NCBI GenBank assembly: GCA_963843465.1
Contig: CAWJKP010000003.1
Span: 682,001 to 746,000 of the forward strand
Length of the DNA: 64,000 nt
Direction: 5' to 3'
DNA from: CAWJKP01 sp963843465
GTDB lineage: Bacteria > Planctomycetota > Planctomycetia > Pirellulales > Thermoguttaceae
Made by a program: the position numbers and the translations under genes. The notes under the pieces are model-generated. The model made no database searches and was not told the origin of the DNA. It saw only the letters and a program-made list of their open reading frames with translations. Below, piece by piece: positions 32,493 to 41,492 of this stretch (position 1 is its first letter; the number at the start of each line of letters is the position of its first letter).

Positions 32493-35222
32493 CTATTCGC
32501 TCAAATAGTCGAAAACGTCAGTCTTTTTCGAGAGCAGGAATCGCAAGAGACTGCCTCCCTTTCTACGCAATGTCTGATAAATACTCAGAAAGATCAAGTA
32601 GTTTCCGATTCCTTCTTCCGACATCAAGCCATCGATCAGCCGTCGCCGGGAGACGATGAGCTTGACAGCATTCTCGGCAAGATTGTTGTTCCACGGAACC
32701 CCATCGTACAATAAGAACGTGAAGAGTCGGTCCCCGTACTTACCAATCCGTCTCTGGTAGCCCTGTGCAACCTTGGAGGTAAACTGCTGCCCCGCCACCC
32801 ATTTTCGGTATCGCTCGGCATCGACGCTATATTTGTTGAGGTGCCGTTTCGTCAGTCCATAACGGTCGATGCTCTCGATAATCGGCGTCATGAGTGCGGT
32901 GAACCTGGTTGCAGTCTCCTTCAATTCCTCGTCAAACGGTGCTTTCAAGAGGTCATCGTTGATATCTCGGATTAGGTGAAACAGGCATTTCTGCTGCGGA
33001 CACGCTGCTGAGTCATACACGTTGTAGAAGTCCGAAACCAACACTCCCTCAAAGCCTTTCAGCACCTCATTGAGGACAGTGCCATCCCGGCTCTTGCTGA
33101 AACGGTAGATGACCACCTCGGGACCAGAGAAGGCCCACACGTACCCAGCAATGCCCCGTCTGATCTTGATCTTGGCTTCATCGCCGCACATTACATCGCC
33201 ACGCCGGAGTCGTGCCAATAACCGGCCCTCAGTGGTCTCGTGTTCGCTCGCCAGGAGGGCCACGGCACTTCGAATAGTGGGTTCGCTGAAGGAGTAACCG
33301 AAGAGATCATTTACACTCATCGTTACACCTTCGAACGATTGCCGAAGTGCAACATGCTGGTACACCGCCCAACTCCCCAGTCCGTGGCCGAACTTCGGCT
33401 GCTTTGTCGGATATTCGGGAGAAAACCGAGTACACCGGCAGTCTCGGCATTGATAACGGTGCGTTTCGAATTTCACTACCCAACGCTTCACTCCCCCTCG
33501 CATAAACTTGAGGTCTCGCACCATCTTCGCCTGGCGACTTGAGTTGTAATTCGTGAAATGTTGCGACCCGCACTTCGGGCAGTGCGATGGCGAGGCACAG
33601 ACAACGGTCGCATTCAGCCGAGTGTTTGCTCTTTTCGCAGAATGCTTGCGGCGGACGCTCTTTCGGACGTTCTTGTCGGTGCGAAAAAAGACTTTGTTCT
33701 GCTGATAGTTGAAGTATGCACACTTGGTTATCGTTTTCATGGCGGGCAGTGCAAACCCCTTGCTTCCGAACTCACCTTTACGTTGACTTGGGAGCGTGTC
33801 GATCTCCTGGCAGTTTGCCGATTTGCCGTTCGCATTTCCGGCAAGCTGAATCAGGTAATCGAACACGGCCATCACCGCCAAGCAATCCACATAGTTGTAG
33901 CTAAGGAGAGCCTCCTTCACTGAAGCGTCCCGTGTCTCTTCCCATTTACGCCGCCATGCAATACTATCAAGCCCAGAGTAGATCGGGCCTTGCCACTGGA
34001 CCCCAAGATACGACGCAATCTCCTTGAGGCCATTGCCATAGACAGGGAAAAAGACGTTGGTGCGTATTGCCCCATGCACGTCGAACAATCGGGAGAACAG
34101 CCCTTCCTCGGATGTACCGCCGCTCGTGCCGAACCGCTGGATCATTTCCCGAATGAAGTCTCTTTCGTAGCGGCCAAAGTGAATCACTGCATAATCGTCA
34201 AGGCGGTCCAGAAATGATAGGAAGTCGTGCCGCATCGACTCTTGATCCGACTCGCCATCCGCCCAAAACTGCTGCCGCACCGGTTCTCTGCCATCCGTGA
34301 CTACCAGCAAGCCGATCAGGTAGTACAATCCGGTATCGGGAATGCCTTCAACATCCAAATAGACCTTCGTCGCTGCCGCACGCATCTCTGGTCGCCTGCG
34401 AACATACGTGGTCTTATCTCCGATCGCCATCGCCTGGAGTGGCTGGGAATGGCGTTTTGGCTTCGAGGACTCTCGGCCCATTGCCTTTGGGCGAAACGTG
34501 TGAGCAAGCTGGGTAACAGTAAAGATGCCACGCTGGTTCCACGTTTCGGTTTCCTTGGCCTGCAATCCCTTCAAGAGGCTCAAGTCGTCTCGGTCGGTGG
34601 CGTCTTTGCGGCATCGCTCGTGATACTCGCAAGTGGCACAATGGGAGTTGAGGCATAGTCGTGGGGCCACTGGCGTCGTTGCCATGCTCTCAAGATCAGC
34701 GAGCATGGATGCCGCCTGGTTTCCGAGTAGAGTGATCCCATTCGGGCCAGACAACCCCAGACGAGTCACGGTCAACTGCGGACCGAAGATCACCTTCGCA
34801 TAAGAGATGGGAAGGCCGATCTTCCCGATAGCCGTAGCCAGGACAGCAGCCCGTAGCTTCGTGGGTCTTGCAAGCTTGTTCACGGGAGAGAAGGTCACGA
34901 TCCCGTATTCCGATTGACGACCAGATGGGAGACGCTCAACTGCTGGAATGACGACCGACAGGTATTCGTCGTCACGAAATGCGTTCAGGATCAGCCGATA
35001 GCGGCATTTGAGTACGTCTTCTAACGGTAGCGGTCCAGGGGCGACTTCACGGGGAGAATAGCGTTCTACCAGGCGTTGCATTGCCTTCGGCCCGTACTCG
35101 CCGTTCAATCTTCGTTCGAGAACCTCGTATTCGGTAGGCGTGCCAACGTCACCCGCACATTTCAGGAAGCTCTTATAGCGGCAATGAACGAACGCCTCCA
35201 TTAGCTCAAGCGTTAGGTGCAT
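32493..35222 (-). CDS. RecB/YprB-like nuclease fused to an IS66-type transposase (909 residues)
   Basis: Residues 1-210 resemble TM0106-type RecB-like nucleases with a Cas4-like cluster (CLNSHCATCEYHERC, Cys190-204). Residues ~285-460 form a YprB-like RNase H exonuclease domain (YLDVEGIPDTG with Asp290 and Glu292; SYNYVDCLAV with Asp446). A zinc-ribbon linker with CPKCGSQHF and CRDCRCTRF follows. Residues ~650-909 are an IS66-type DDE transposase: MCGDEAKIKIR, LVSDFYNVYD and NNNLAENAVKL supply Asp, Asp, Glu. One uninterrupted frame; no terminal inverted repeats were found by eye, and a DUF2293 gene follows after 20 bp. The PD-(D/E)XK residues of the N-terminal domain could not be confirmed. 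Confidence 0.82.
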   Translation of the reverse strand: MHLTLELMEAFVHCRYKSFLKCAGDVGTPTEYEVLERRLNGEYGPKAMQRLVERYSPREVAPGPLPLEDVLKCRYRLILNAFRDDEYLSVVIPAVERLPSGRQSEYGIVTFSPVNKLARPTKLRAAVLATAIGKIGLPISYAKVIFGPQLTVTRLGLSGPNGITLLGNQAASMLADLESMATTPVAPRLCLNSHCATCEYHERCRKDATDRDDLSLLKGLQAKETETWNQRGIFTVTQLAHTFRPKAMGRESSKPKRHSQPLQAMAIGDKTTYVRRRPEMRAAATKVYLDVEGIPDTGLYYLIGLLVVTDGREPVRQQFWADGESDQESMRHDFLSFLDRLDDYAVIHFGRYERDFIREMIQRFGTSGGTSEEGLFSRLFDVHGAIRTNVFFPVYGNGLKEIASYLGVQWQGPIYSGLDSIAWRRKWEETRDASVKEALLSYNYVDCLAVMAVFDYLIQLAGNANGKSANCQEIDTLPSQRKGEFGSKGFALPAMKTITKCAYFNYQQNKVFFRTDKNVRKSVRRKHSAKRANTRLNATVVCASPSHCPKCGSQHFTNYNSSRQAKMVRDLKFMRGGVKRWVVKFETHRYQCRDCRCTRFSPEYPTKQPKFGHGLGSWAVYQHVALRQSFEGVTMSVNDLFGYSFSEPTIRSAVALLASEHETTEGRLLARLRRGDVMCGDEAKIKIRRGIAGYVWAFSGPEVVIYRFSKSRDGTVLNEVLKGFEGVLVSDFYNVYDSAACPQQKCLFHLIRDINDDLLKAPFDEELKETATRFTALMTPIIESIDRYGLTKRHLNKYSVDAERYRKWVAGQQFTSKVAQGYQRRIGKYGDRLFTFLLYDGVPWNNNLAENAVKLIVSRRRLIDGLMSEEGIGNYLIFLSIYQTLRRKGGSLLRFLLSKKTDVFDYLSE

Positions 35223-35297
35223 CTTGCGGTCCCCAAGACAACGGTACAGGCATGTGGACGAGGATGCGGGCAGTCCACCTCCACTGTAACGGTGTTG

Positions 35298-35771
35298 TCA
35301 ATCGTCATCTGAGGCTGCCACTCTCTCCACCGCCTCCACCATCGCCTTCAACGACTCTGGGTCGGCCAGCCGGTGCTCATACCCGACCACGATTAAGGCC
35401 GACTCGGGGAGGCCGCTGTTGCGGAGAAGTTCCTGACTGTCGGCGAAGGGGATCACGTCGTCGGCCCTTGAATGCAGGATTACCGTGCCGGGCTTGACCG
35501 TGGTAGCGGTCCCCCATCGCTTCCAGGCCGGGCAGAGGAGGACGAGAGGCACGTCGATCTCGATGTTCATGGCGACGGCACCACCCCTGGATGAGCCGAC
35601 GACCACATCGGGGTGGTGAAGGTGGAACTCAGCCTGGGCGATGCGAACGGCGGCGTCGAAATCCTCATCGGGCAGAGCCGGGTTGAGAACCTCGTGGCCG
35701 TGGTCCTTCAGGTAGGTCGGCTTTACGCCGCCCGGTGTCGATTGCCAGCCGTGAAGGAAGAGGATTTTCAT
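35298..35771 (-). CDS. Alpha/beta hydrolase (RBBP9/YqiA-like)
   Basis: 157 residues: MKILFLHGWQSTPGG (oxyanion-loop HG), the nucleophile elbow VVGSSRGGAVAM (Ser in GSSRGG), catalytic Asp in ILHSRADDVIPF and His in VGYEHRLAD. Complete small serine hydrolase; substrate unknown. ATG 35769-35771 overlaps the stop of the TPR frame. Confidence 0.85.
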   Translation of the reverse strand: MKILFLHGWQSTPGGVKPTYLKDHGHEVLNPALPDEDFDAAVRIAQAEFHLHHPDVVVGSSRGGAVAMNIEIDVPLVLLCPAWKRWGTATTVKPGTVILHSRADDVIPFADSQELLRNSGLPESALIVVGYEHRLADPESLKAMVEAVERVAASDDD

Positions 35772-36227
35772 GGCCCCTTGTAGCCGAGTTTCTTGGCCTG
35801 GGTGAAATCTACTTCGGCTTTGGCTTTCTCGCCTTTCTTCTGGTAGGCGAGACCCCGCTCGAAATACCTCCCACCCTCCTGTGGATCAAGGCGGATGACC
35901 TCAGTAAAGTCTGCAATCGCCTTATCTAGCTCTCCTTTCTTCTCGTAGGCGATGGCACGATTGTCATACCCCATCGTAGACTTTGGGTCGATGCGGATGG
36001 CCTCAGTGTAGTCGGCGATCTCCGTGTCGTGGTCGCCCTCGTTCCCGTAAGCAACGCCCCGGTTGCTATAAGCTATGGCAAACTTCGGGTTCAGCCTGAC
36101 GGCTTCCGTAAAATCGGCGATTGCTTTGTCGATCTCATGCTTGAACTCGTAGGCAAGGCCCCGGCTGTTATACGCCGTGTACTCTCCTGGGACGAGCCGG
36201 ATGACCGTCGTAGTCGGCGATGAGTTC
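35768..36227 (-). pseudogene. TPR protein, 5' end missing
   Basis: About four tetratricopeptide repeats are read toward 35768: SRGLAYEFKHEIDKAIADF, NRGVAYGNEGDHDTEIADY, NRAIAYEKKGELDKAIADF and ERGLAYQKKGEKAKAEVDF. Upstream of VIRLVPGEYTAY the frame joins a glycoside-hydrolase-like gene in another frame near 36215-36228. The TPR gene has therefore lost its start. The junction falls in sequence coding for IADY in both genes, suggesting recombination at short homology. Confidence 0.65.
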
Positions 36228-36599
36228 CTTACCGCCGACCGCCGTGAGCCAGTTGGGATCGTAGGGACGGCCCAGACTCGTCGAGCAGCACATCACCCGA
36301 AACGCCAACTTCTGCCCCGAGTCGTGCGTTTCCTTGAGCACCTTGTCCAGGAACTCGGTGTTGAGCTTCCCCGGCTGCGGCTCCAATTCACCCCAGCCCC
36401 AGCGGGCGTACTGGACCGTGGAGGGAATCCACGATGGCAGGTTCTTATCCTGCTTGCTGGTTCGGTGGAAGGTTTCCCAGCCCATGCCGGGATTGGCGAG
36501 GATTTCATCGGTTTCTTCAGGCGTGACGACAACCGGTTGGCCTCGGGCTACGCCAGTTGTCAATGTCACGATGATGATTGCAGTTGTGATCGACCTCAT
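36215..36599 (-). pseudogene. Secreted DUF4832/beta-galactosidase-like protein, 3' truncated
   Basis: ATG 36597-36599 begins a signal peptide (MRSITTAIIIVTLTTGVARG). GMGWETFHRTSKQ, YARWGWGELEPQPGKL and LAFRVMCCSTS follow, the N-terminal TIM-barrel strands of DUF4832-type glycosidases. After GGKELIADYDG the frame leaves the family at about residue 130, where the TPR gene begins. Intact members are about 450 residues or more. Confidence 0.65.
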
Positions 36600-36616
36600 G
36601 GATGCTCCTCTCTGGT

Positions 36617-37498
36617 TCACTCTGCCGCCTTCTTCCATGCCCTGACGTATTCCACGCTGAACGTGGAGGGCAAGTCCTCGTCTTTCGGCATCCCCATCCA
36701 GTCGGGCATCGTTTCACTGTCGAAGGTCAGCAAGAGCGGTTGGTGCCAGTGGGTATTCTCGACAGAGCGGACTAGCACCCCATCCACGTAGAACCTTAGT
36801 TCGTCCTTCCCCCAATCGAATCCGTAGACGTGGTAATCGTCGGCCAGCCGCCAAGGTGCGATCCAAGCCCCACCCACCTGCCAATGCTTCTTCTCCTTCG
36901 GCGTCTCCCAAACGTGAACGGTAATGTTGACCTTGTGCTCAAAGCCCTTGGCCTTACCGCCGATCTCGAACACGTCGATCTCCGTCTGCCAGCCGGGCGT
37001 GTCTCCCTTGTGAAACCAGAACGAACTTGAACCGCCCGAGTTCATCGGCTTCGCCTTGACCTCAAAGCAGCCGTAGGCGGTACGGGCATTGGTGTGCAGG
37101 GCAGCGGACGTGTAGTCCTTGTAGCCCTGCTTCTCGGCCTCGGGCGGCAGTTTCTCCTTCCGCATGGTCAGGTGCAGCTTGCCGTCAGACACCGTGACGT
37201 TCTTGTCGCTGAACAGGGCGGGCTGACGGCCCTTCCACCCCTCCAGGCCGACCACCCACTTGTTGCGATCGAGTTCCTTGCCCTCGAACTCGTCGCTCAT
37301 CGGCTCGAATTTCACCCAGCCGCCCTTGTTCTGCTGGTCGGAGAGGGGCAAGGTGTCGGTAACGGCGTTGGGGGTCTCGCCAAGGGGACCAGTGAGATCC
37401 CAGATCTTGACGGGCCGCTTGGGCGGCTCGGCCCCGCCAACACCGCTGGCGGCCAAGAGCATACCCAGGACGATTGCATGAACAAGGCGATGGATCAT
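36617..37498 (-). CDS. GH16-family glycoside hydrolase (carrageenase/agarase-like)
   Basis: 293 residues with signal peptide (MIHRLVHAIVLGMLLAASG). The GH16 active site is WQTEIDVFEIGG (E-x-D-x-x-E), with SDEFEGKELDRNKW near residue 70 and YHVYGFDWGKDELRFYVDG toward the C-terminus. It should cleave beta-1,3/1,4-linked galactans or glucans outside the cytoplasm; kappa-carrageenase, agarase or porphyranase cannot be told apart. Complete. It is divergent from the 37624 gene. Confidence 0.85.
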   Translation of the reverse strand: MIHRLVHAIVLGMLLAASGVGGAEPPKRPVKIWDLTGPLGETPNAVTDTLPLSDQQNKGGWVKFEPMSDEFEGKELDRNKWVVGLEGWKGRQPALFSDKNVTVSDGKLHLTMRKEKLPPEAEKQGYKDYTSAALHTNARTAYGCFEVKAKPMNSGGSSSFWFHKGDTPGWQTEIDVFEIGGKAKGFEHKVNITVHVWETPKEKKHWQVGGAWIAPWRLADDYHVYGFDWGKDELRFYVDGVLVRSVENTHWHQPLLLTFDSETMPDWMGMPKDEDLPSTFSVEYVRAWKKAAE

Positions 37499-37623
37499 CG
37501 GTGTTTCCTCAGCCTGGGTTACAAGGGTGCAGACCTGTGCCCATCATACCATCCTCGTCGCCATGCCCACCAGTGGCGGCCACCCCGCAGGTGGATTAGA
37601 ATCCGGGTCTGGAGGATCTTGTC

Positions 37624-38652
37624 ATGAACCGCAGGGAATTCACACGTCTTGCCCTGGCCGGGCTGGGGATGCAGGCACTTCCGCTGATTGCGGGTGAAAC
37701 CGGTTACGTCCGTGCCAGCACCGGCTGGCTGGCGAAATGCCGTTACGGGATCGGTGTCCATTGGACGGCACAGACCGTTCCCCGGCACGGCGATCCACTA
37801 CCTTTTCAGCGGGCCGTCGATGCCTTCAGGCTCAAGGACTTCGTGGCGCAGGTGCAAGATGCCGGGGGCGACTATGTCCTCTTCACGGCTGCCCATGCCC
37901 TGCAAATGCTTCCTGCCCCGCATCCCATCATCGACCGCATTTTGCCGGGGCGAACCTGCAAGCGGGATCTTCTGGGTGAACTTGCGGACGCCCTGGCCGC
38001 CAAGGGCCTGCCGCTCCTCGTCTACTACAACCATTCCTGCAACGGCCGGGACGATCCCCCGTGGCGGAAGGCGGTCGGCTACGACGGCCAGGACAAGAAC
38101 GTCCTCGCCAAGAACCTGATCGACATCGTGGCCTGGATGGGGGACCGGTATAAGGACCGGATCAAGGCGTGGTGGTTCGACAGCGCCTACTCGCTCGATC
38201 CCCGAGGACCGCACAACAGCGTGACGACCGATATGACCGGTTTCCAGTTCCCCTGGGAGCGGTTCACCGTGGCGGCCAAGGCGGGCTATCCGGCTCGGCT
38301 GGTCACCTACAATGCCGGTGTCGCCAAGACCTTTCTCTACACGACCCACCAGGACTACTGGGCCGGGGAGTTGGTGAACCTCAAGACCCCAGCGATGAGC
38401 CGCTACCTGGAGAACGGCCTCCAGTGGTTCGGCTGGACGTGTTTAGATTTTCGGGCCTGGGTTCACACGCAGCGGAACAGCGAAATCCCAAAACCGCTCT
38501 ACTCGGATGAGGAAGTCGCTGCTTTCGTCCACACCTGTAATTCCCACCAAGCCCCGATGACGTTCAACGTGGGGATCTACCAGGGCGGCACGTTGGCTCA
38601 GGCTTCGGTGGAACAACTTCGCCGCCTGGGCGATGCCCTTGGTAGAGCGTAG
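37624..38652 (+). CDS. Tat-exported alpha-L-fucosidase-like (GH29-type) protein
   Basis: MNRREFTRLALAGLGMQALP is a twin-arginine signal (NRREFT). The mature part shows GH29-type barrel features: DFVAQVQDAGGDYVLFTA, LLVYYNHSCNG and KAWWFDSAYSLDPRG, where the WFD Asp fits the fucosidase nucleophile. No C-terminal beta domain is present, so it is short (342 residues). It pairs with the divergent GH16 gene. Confidence 0.7.
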   Translation: MNRREFTRLALAGLGMQALPLIAGETGYVRASTGWLAKCRYGIGVHWTAQTVPRHGDPLPFQRAVDAFRLKDFVAQVQDAGGDYVLFTAAHALQMLPAPHPIIDRILPGRTCKRDLLGELADALAAKGLPLLVYYNHSCNGRDDPPWRKAVGYDGQDKNVLAKNLIDIVAWMGDRYKDRIKAWWFDSAYSLDPRGPHNSVTTDMTGFQFPWERFTVAAKAGYPARLVTYNAGVAKTFLYTTHQDYWAGELVNLKTPAMSRYLENGLQWFGWTCLDFRAWVHTQRNSEIPKPLYSDEEVAAFVHTCNSHQAPMTFNVGIYQGGTLAQASVEQLRRLGDALGRA

Positions 38653-38694
38653 ATGTGTCGTGGGCGGCTGGGCAAACAAAGAGCCCTGGCGTTG
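38644..38694. repeat. Direct repeat, left copy, flanking the hydratase gene
   Basis: A ~50-bp sequence starting AGAGCGTAGATGTG recurs at 39550-39595 apart from a 4-base indel and a few substitutions. The two copies flank the hydratase gene. Confidence 0.7.
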
Positions 38695-38737
38695 CCAACG
38701 GCGACACGAGGGATTGACGAGATCGGAGGCCAAGGTG

Positions 38738-39517
38738 ATGACTTCGTTGGACGACGTTACCACAGCATTCCTGCAAATCTACCTGTCGAAAAGTCACGAC
38801 GCCCGATACACCTTCGACATGGCGTCCCTGTCGATTGACGACGCTTACGAGGTTCAGCGTCGGATGATCGCCGCTCGGGTGGCAAGGGGCGAGGAAGTCG
38901 TGGGCTACAAGGTCGGATGCACCAGCAGGGCCATACGCCGCCAATTCAGCCTGGCTGAATCGATCTGCGGCCAAGTCATGGCTCCTCACGTCTTCCACGG
39001 CAACACCGTCCTCAACTGGCACGATTACGTCTGCTGCGCCGTCGAACCCGAGTTCGTCTTCGGCATCGTCAAAGACCTCTCCAACGAGGTCACGGATGAC
39101 CAGCAGCTTGTGGAGGCCATCGAGTACATCTCACCCGGCATCGAGATTCACAACTACAAGTTCTGGTTCGGCAAGCCGACCCTGCAAGAACTCATTGCCT
39201 CGAATGGCATTCACGCTGGTCTGGTGGTCGGGGAGGGAAGGGTTCGCCCCGAAGGGCTGGATCTCGATAGGGAGGACGTGGGCCTCTTCAAGAACGGCGA
39301 ATTGGCGGCGTCTGGGATCAGTGCCGAGATCATGGGCGGGCCGTTGAAGTCTCTGCGATGGCTCGCCAACCATTTGATCCGGTGTGGCGAGCATCTCAAA
39401 GCTGGGCAGATCGTCATTCCCGGATCGGCTGTTGAGCTTGTGGCTGTGGAGCCGGAGGATCGTGTATCGGCACGGTTTACGCACGTCGGGAGGGTCGAAG
39501 CGGAATTCCGTGCCTGA
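38738..39517 (+). CDS. 2-keto-4-pentenoate hydratase / fumarylacetoacetase-fold protein
   Basis: ATG 38738 follows GGAGGCCAAGGTG. The 259 residues match MhpD/HpaH-like enzymes: SIDDAYEVQRRMIAARVARG, VVGYKVGCTS, CCAVEPEFVFGIVKD (metal-binding Glu pair E-P-E), and IVIPGSAVELVAVE. It hydrates 2-hydroxypentadienoate-type acids in meta-cleavage pathways. No other pathway gene is nearby. It is bracketed by ~50-bp direct repeats at 38644 and 39550. Confidence 0.85.
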   Translation: MTSLDDVTTAFLQIYLSKSHDARYTFDMASLSIDDAYEVQRRMIAARVARGEEVVGYKVGCTSRAIRRQFSLAESICGQVMAPHVFHGNTVLNWHDYVCCAVEPEFVFGIVKDLSNEVTDDQQLVEAIEYISPGIEIHNYKFWFGKPTLQELIASNGIHAGLVVGEGRVRPEGLDLDREDVGLFKNGELAASGISAEIMGGPLKSLRWLANHLIRCGEHLKAGQIVIPGSAVELVAVEPEDRVSARFTHVGRVEAEFRA

Positions 39518-39549
39518 GCGGTGAACACGTCGATCTCGGTGCCCAGGGC

Positions 39550-39595
39550 AGAGCATAGATGTGGGCGGCTGGGCAAGCGAAAAGCCCTGGCGTTG
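39550..39595. repeat. Direct repeat, right copy, flanking the hydratase gene
   Basis: Second copy of the 38644-38694 sequence, same orientation, 906 bp further on. Here its end forms the left arm of a perfect hairpin at 39582-39607. Confidence 0.7.
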
Positions 39596-39607
39596 TGTCC
39601 AGGGCTT
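39582..39607 (+). terminator. Hairpin downstream of the hydratase gene
   Basis: AAGCCCTGG at 39582-39590 pairs with CCAGGGCTT at 39599-39607 across an 8-base loop. Placed 65 bp after the hydratase stop. No U-run follows, so the terminator role is tentative. Confidence 0.5.
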
Positions 39608-39642
39608 GGATCAGCTTTGAGGGTGACGGCGATGATGCCCGC

Positions 39643-39954
39643 TTAGGCCGCCGACATGGCCTCCAGCAAATCCTTGAACTTCTTCAATCCGCCGACTTCC
39701 CGAACCAACCCCAGGAGTTCGTTCAGGCGATCAAAACCGCCGACGACCTTGACCGTCTGGGTTACTGCTCGAACCTGCTCGAAGGTAACCGTGTCGGCCT
39801 TCTTCTCCGCCGCTGCCACGACGGGAGCGGGGGCCACCACTTGTTTTCCGTTGAATTGGTGGTTGCACTTGGGGCAGGCTTTCGCTCTTGGACCCCTGAC
39901 CCATCCGTTGCACTTCGGGCACTGTTTCTGGCCCCGTCTTGTCTTCGTAGCCAT
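39643..39954 (-). CDS. Zinc-ribbon protein (103 residues)
   Basis: ATG 39952-39954 follows CGGAGAATCGGAA. MATKTRRGQKQCPKCNGWVR and CPKCNHQFNGKQVV form a rubredoxin-like four-Cys ribbon (UPF0547-like). An Ala/Val-rich linker and a helical C-terminus (GGLKKFKDLLEAMSAA) follow. Nucleic-acid or protein binding is likely; the partner is unknown. Confidence 0.7.
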   Translation of the reverse strand: MATKTRRGQKQCPKCNGWVRGPRAKACPKCNHQFNGKQVVAPAPVVAAAEKKADTVTFEQVRAVTQTVKVVGGFDRLNELLGLVREVGGLKKFKDLLEAMSAA

Positions 39955-40119
39955 TTCCGATTCTCCGATTGGACTGAGTGAATCACAATCCTTATCGGCC
40001 GGGTAATCTGCGACGTGAAGGTAAAGCCTGGCAGCAGTGACAAGGATGCGGGATAATCCGAAGACAACGGGCGTCGATTCTGCTTTTGGCATTTTTGACG
40101 GCGGCGGTGAGGCGACGAA

Positions 40120-41271
40120 TCATTTGGTTCTGGCTCTTGGGCCAGCCACCCGGATCATTGACTCTTTCTCCTGGCGTGACAGGCCCTTGATCGCCAACTC
40201 CCTTTTCAGGGCATGGCTGTGACTGACCTGTGCTTCCTGGTAGACCAAGACAGCAGGCAGGCGGCTACGGGTGTAGCGTGATGCGGTTCCGGCGTTGTGC
40301 TGCTTCAATCGACGAGGCACGTCATTCGTGATTCCGGTGTAGAGAGAGCCATCTGCACACCGCAGGAGATAGACAAACCAAGTCCTCAACTCCCTCAGCA
40401 GCTTCTCTACCGCCACTTCCTTCGCCTTGGCTTCGACTTCCACGGTGATCTTCTTTCGCAGCCAGGACTCCGGGAAGTCATTCACGTCGATGAAGTCATG
40501 ATGCCGCTCAGGATTTGGACCTTTCCAGCCTTCAATCGGGCTTGAGATATGGAAGAGCGGCTCCCGATCCCAGGTTGTCAGCGCCAGTCGGGTCGCTTCT
40601 TCCACATCCATGGCATCCGGGTTACAGCGGTGGTGATGAACATCATAGACCAGGGGGACGCCCGTGGCGTGACAGATCGGCAATAGGTCGGACGGCGTGA
40701 AGATCTTGTCATCGTTCTCGACGGTCAGTCGCTTGCGAGCCGCCTTGGACAGCCGGGCAAGACTCTTGGCGAATCGTTCCAACGCCGCAGCCTTGTCGCC
40801 ATAGGCCCCACCGGCATGGATGTTGATGACATCCGCACCGATCCACTGGGCAACCTCTGCCTGATATTCGATCTCCTGGAGCGACTGCGTGACGACATCA
40901 AGCCGAGGTGAGTTCAACACCACGAACTGGTCGGGGTGGAAGGTGGTTCGCAGCCCGGCCGCCCTGGCAAACTTCCCGCACTCCTGGAACTGCTTGACGA
41001 TTCGCCGCCCGCCAGGAAGTTCCCGCACGTCATAGCCCACCTCGGGATGCGTCTTCAGCGGAAGAATCTGGCTATTGACACGGAAACATCCGAAGCCATT
41101 GGCCGAACAGAATTGCAGAGCCGCCATGAGAGCTTGGGCATTCGCAGCACACAGATCGGCCAGCTTCTTCCGGCCTTGGTCACGGGACAACCGCTTGATG
41201 GCCGTCGCCGTGGTGGTGCGGAACTTGATCGGTTCATCCCGGAAGATGCAGCAGAGGCCGAGGCGAAACAT
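40120..41271 (-). CDS. UV damage endonuclease (UvsE/UVDE) fused to a GIY-YIG nuclease domain
   Basis: 383 residues from ATG 41269-41271. Residues 1-285 are a UvsE TIM barrel with metal ligands in TFHPDQFVVLNS, VINIHAGGAYGDK, LTVENDDKIF, YDVHHHRCNP and RHHDFID. A joining helix rich in Lys/Glu leads to a YhbQ-like GIY-YIG domain from about residue 300 (TWFVYLLRCADGSLYTGIT, then HNAGTASRYTRSR). UvsE nicks 5' of UV photoproducts; the attached GIY-YIG domain could make a second incision or process the flap. Both domains look complete. Confidence 0.85.
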   Translation of the reverse strand: MFRLGLCCIFRDEPIKFRTTTATAIKRLSRDQGRKKLADLCAANAQALMAALQFCSANGFGCFRVNSQILPLKTHPEVGYDVRELPGGRRIVKQFQECGKFARAAGLRTTFHPDQFVVLNSPRLDVVTQSLQEIEYQAEVAQWIGADVINIHAGGAYGDKAAALERFAKSLARLSKAARKRLTVENDDKIFTPSDLLPICHATGVPLVYDVHHHRCNPDAMDVEEATRLALTTWDREPLFHISSPIEGWKGPNPERHHDFIDVNDFPESWLRKKITVEVEAKAKEVAVEKLLRELRTWFVYLLRCADGSLYTGITNDVPRRLKQHNAGTASRYTRSRLPAVLVYQEAQVSHSHALKRELAIKGLSRQEKESMIRVAGPRARTK

Positions 41272-41492
41272 AGCAACTTCACTCGGTCCATTGCCTCTGA
41301 CACGCCTACTGGTCCTATACCTCGCCACCAGTCGTCCCAGTTAGCCAATATGGACCTCTTGGGGGCTTCATAGACTCCAGAATTATAGCTTGGCTCGGTA
41401 ACCAAGAGCCATTTGCTTGACGCAGATGCCAGGAGTGGTAGGCTGAACTTCTGGGGCACCCCGTTACCTCTGGTCTTTCGGGGAGCGGTGCT

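Noticed and set aside
32493..35222. Intact IS66 insertion sequence
   Set aside because: No inverted repeats were found by eye at either side, a DUF2293 gene follows after 20 bp, and the frame is fused to nuclease domains.
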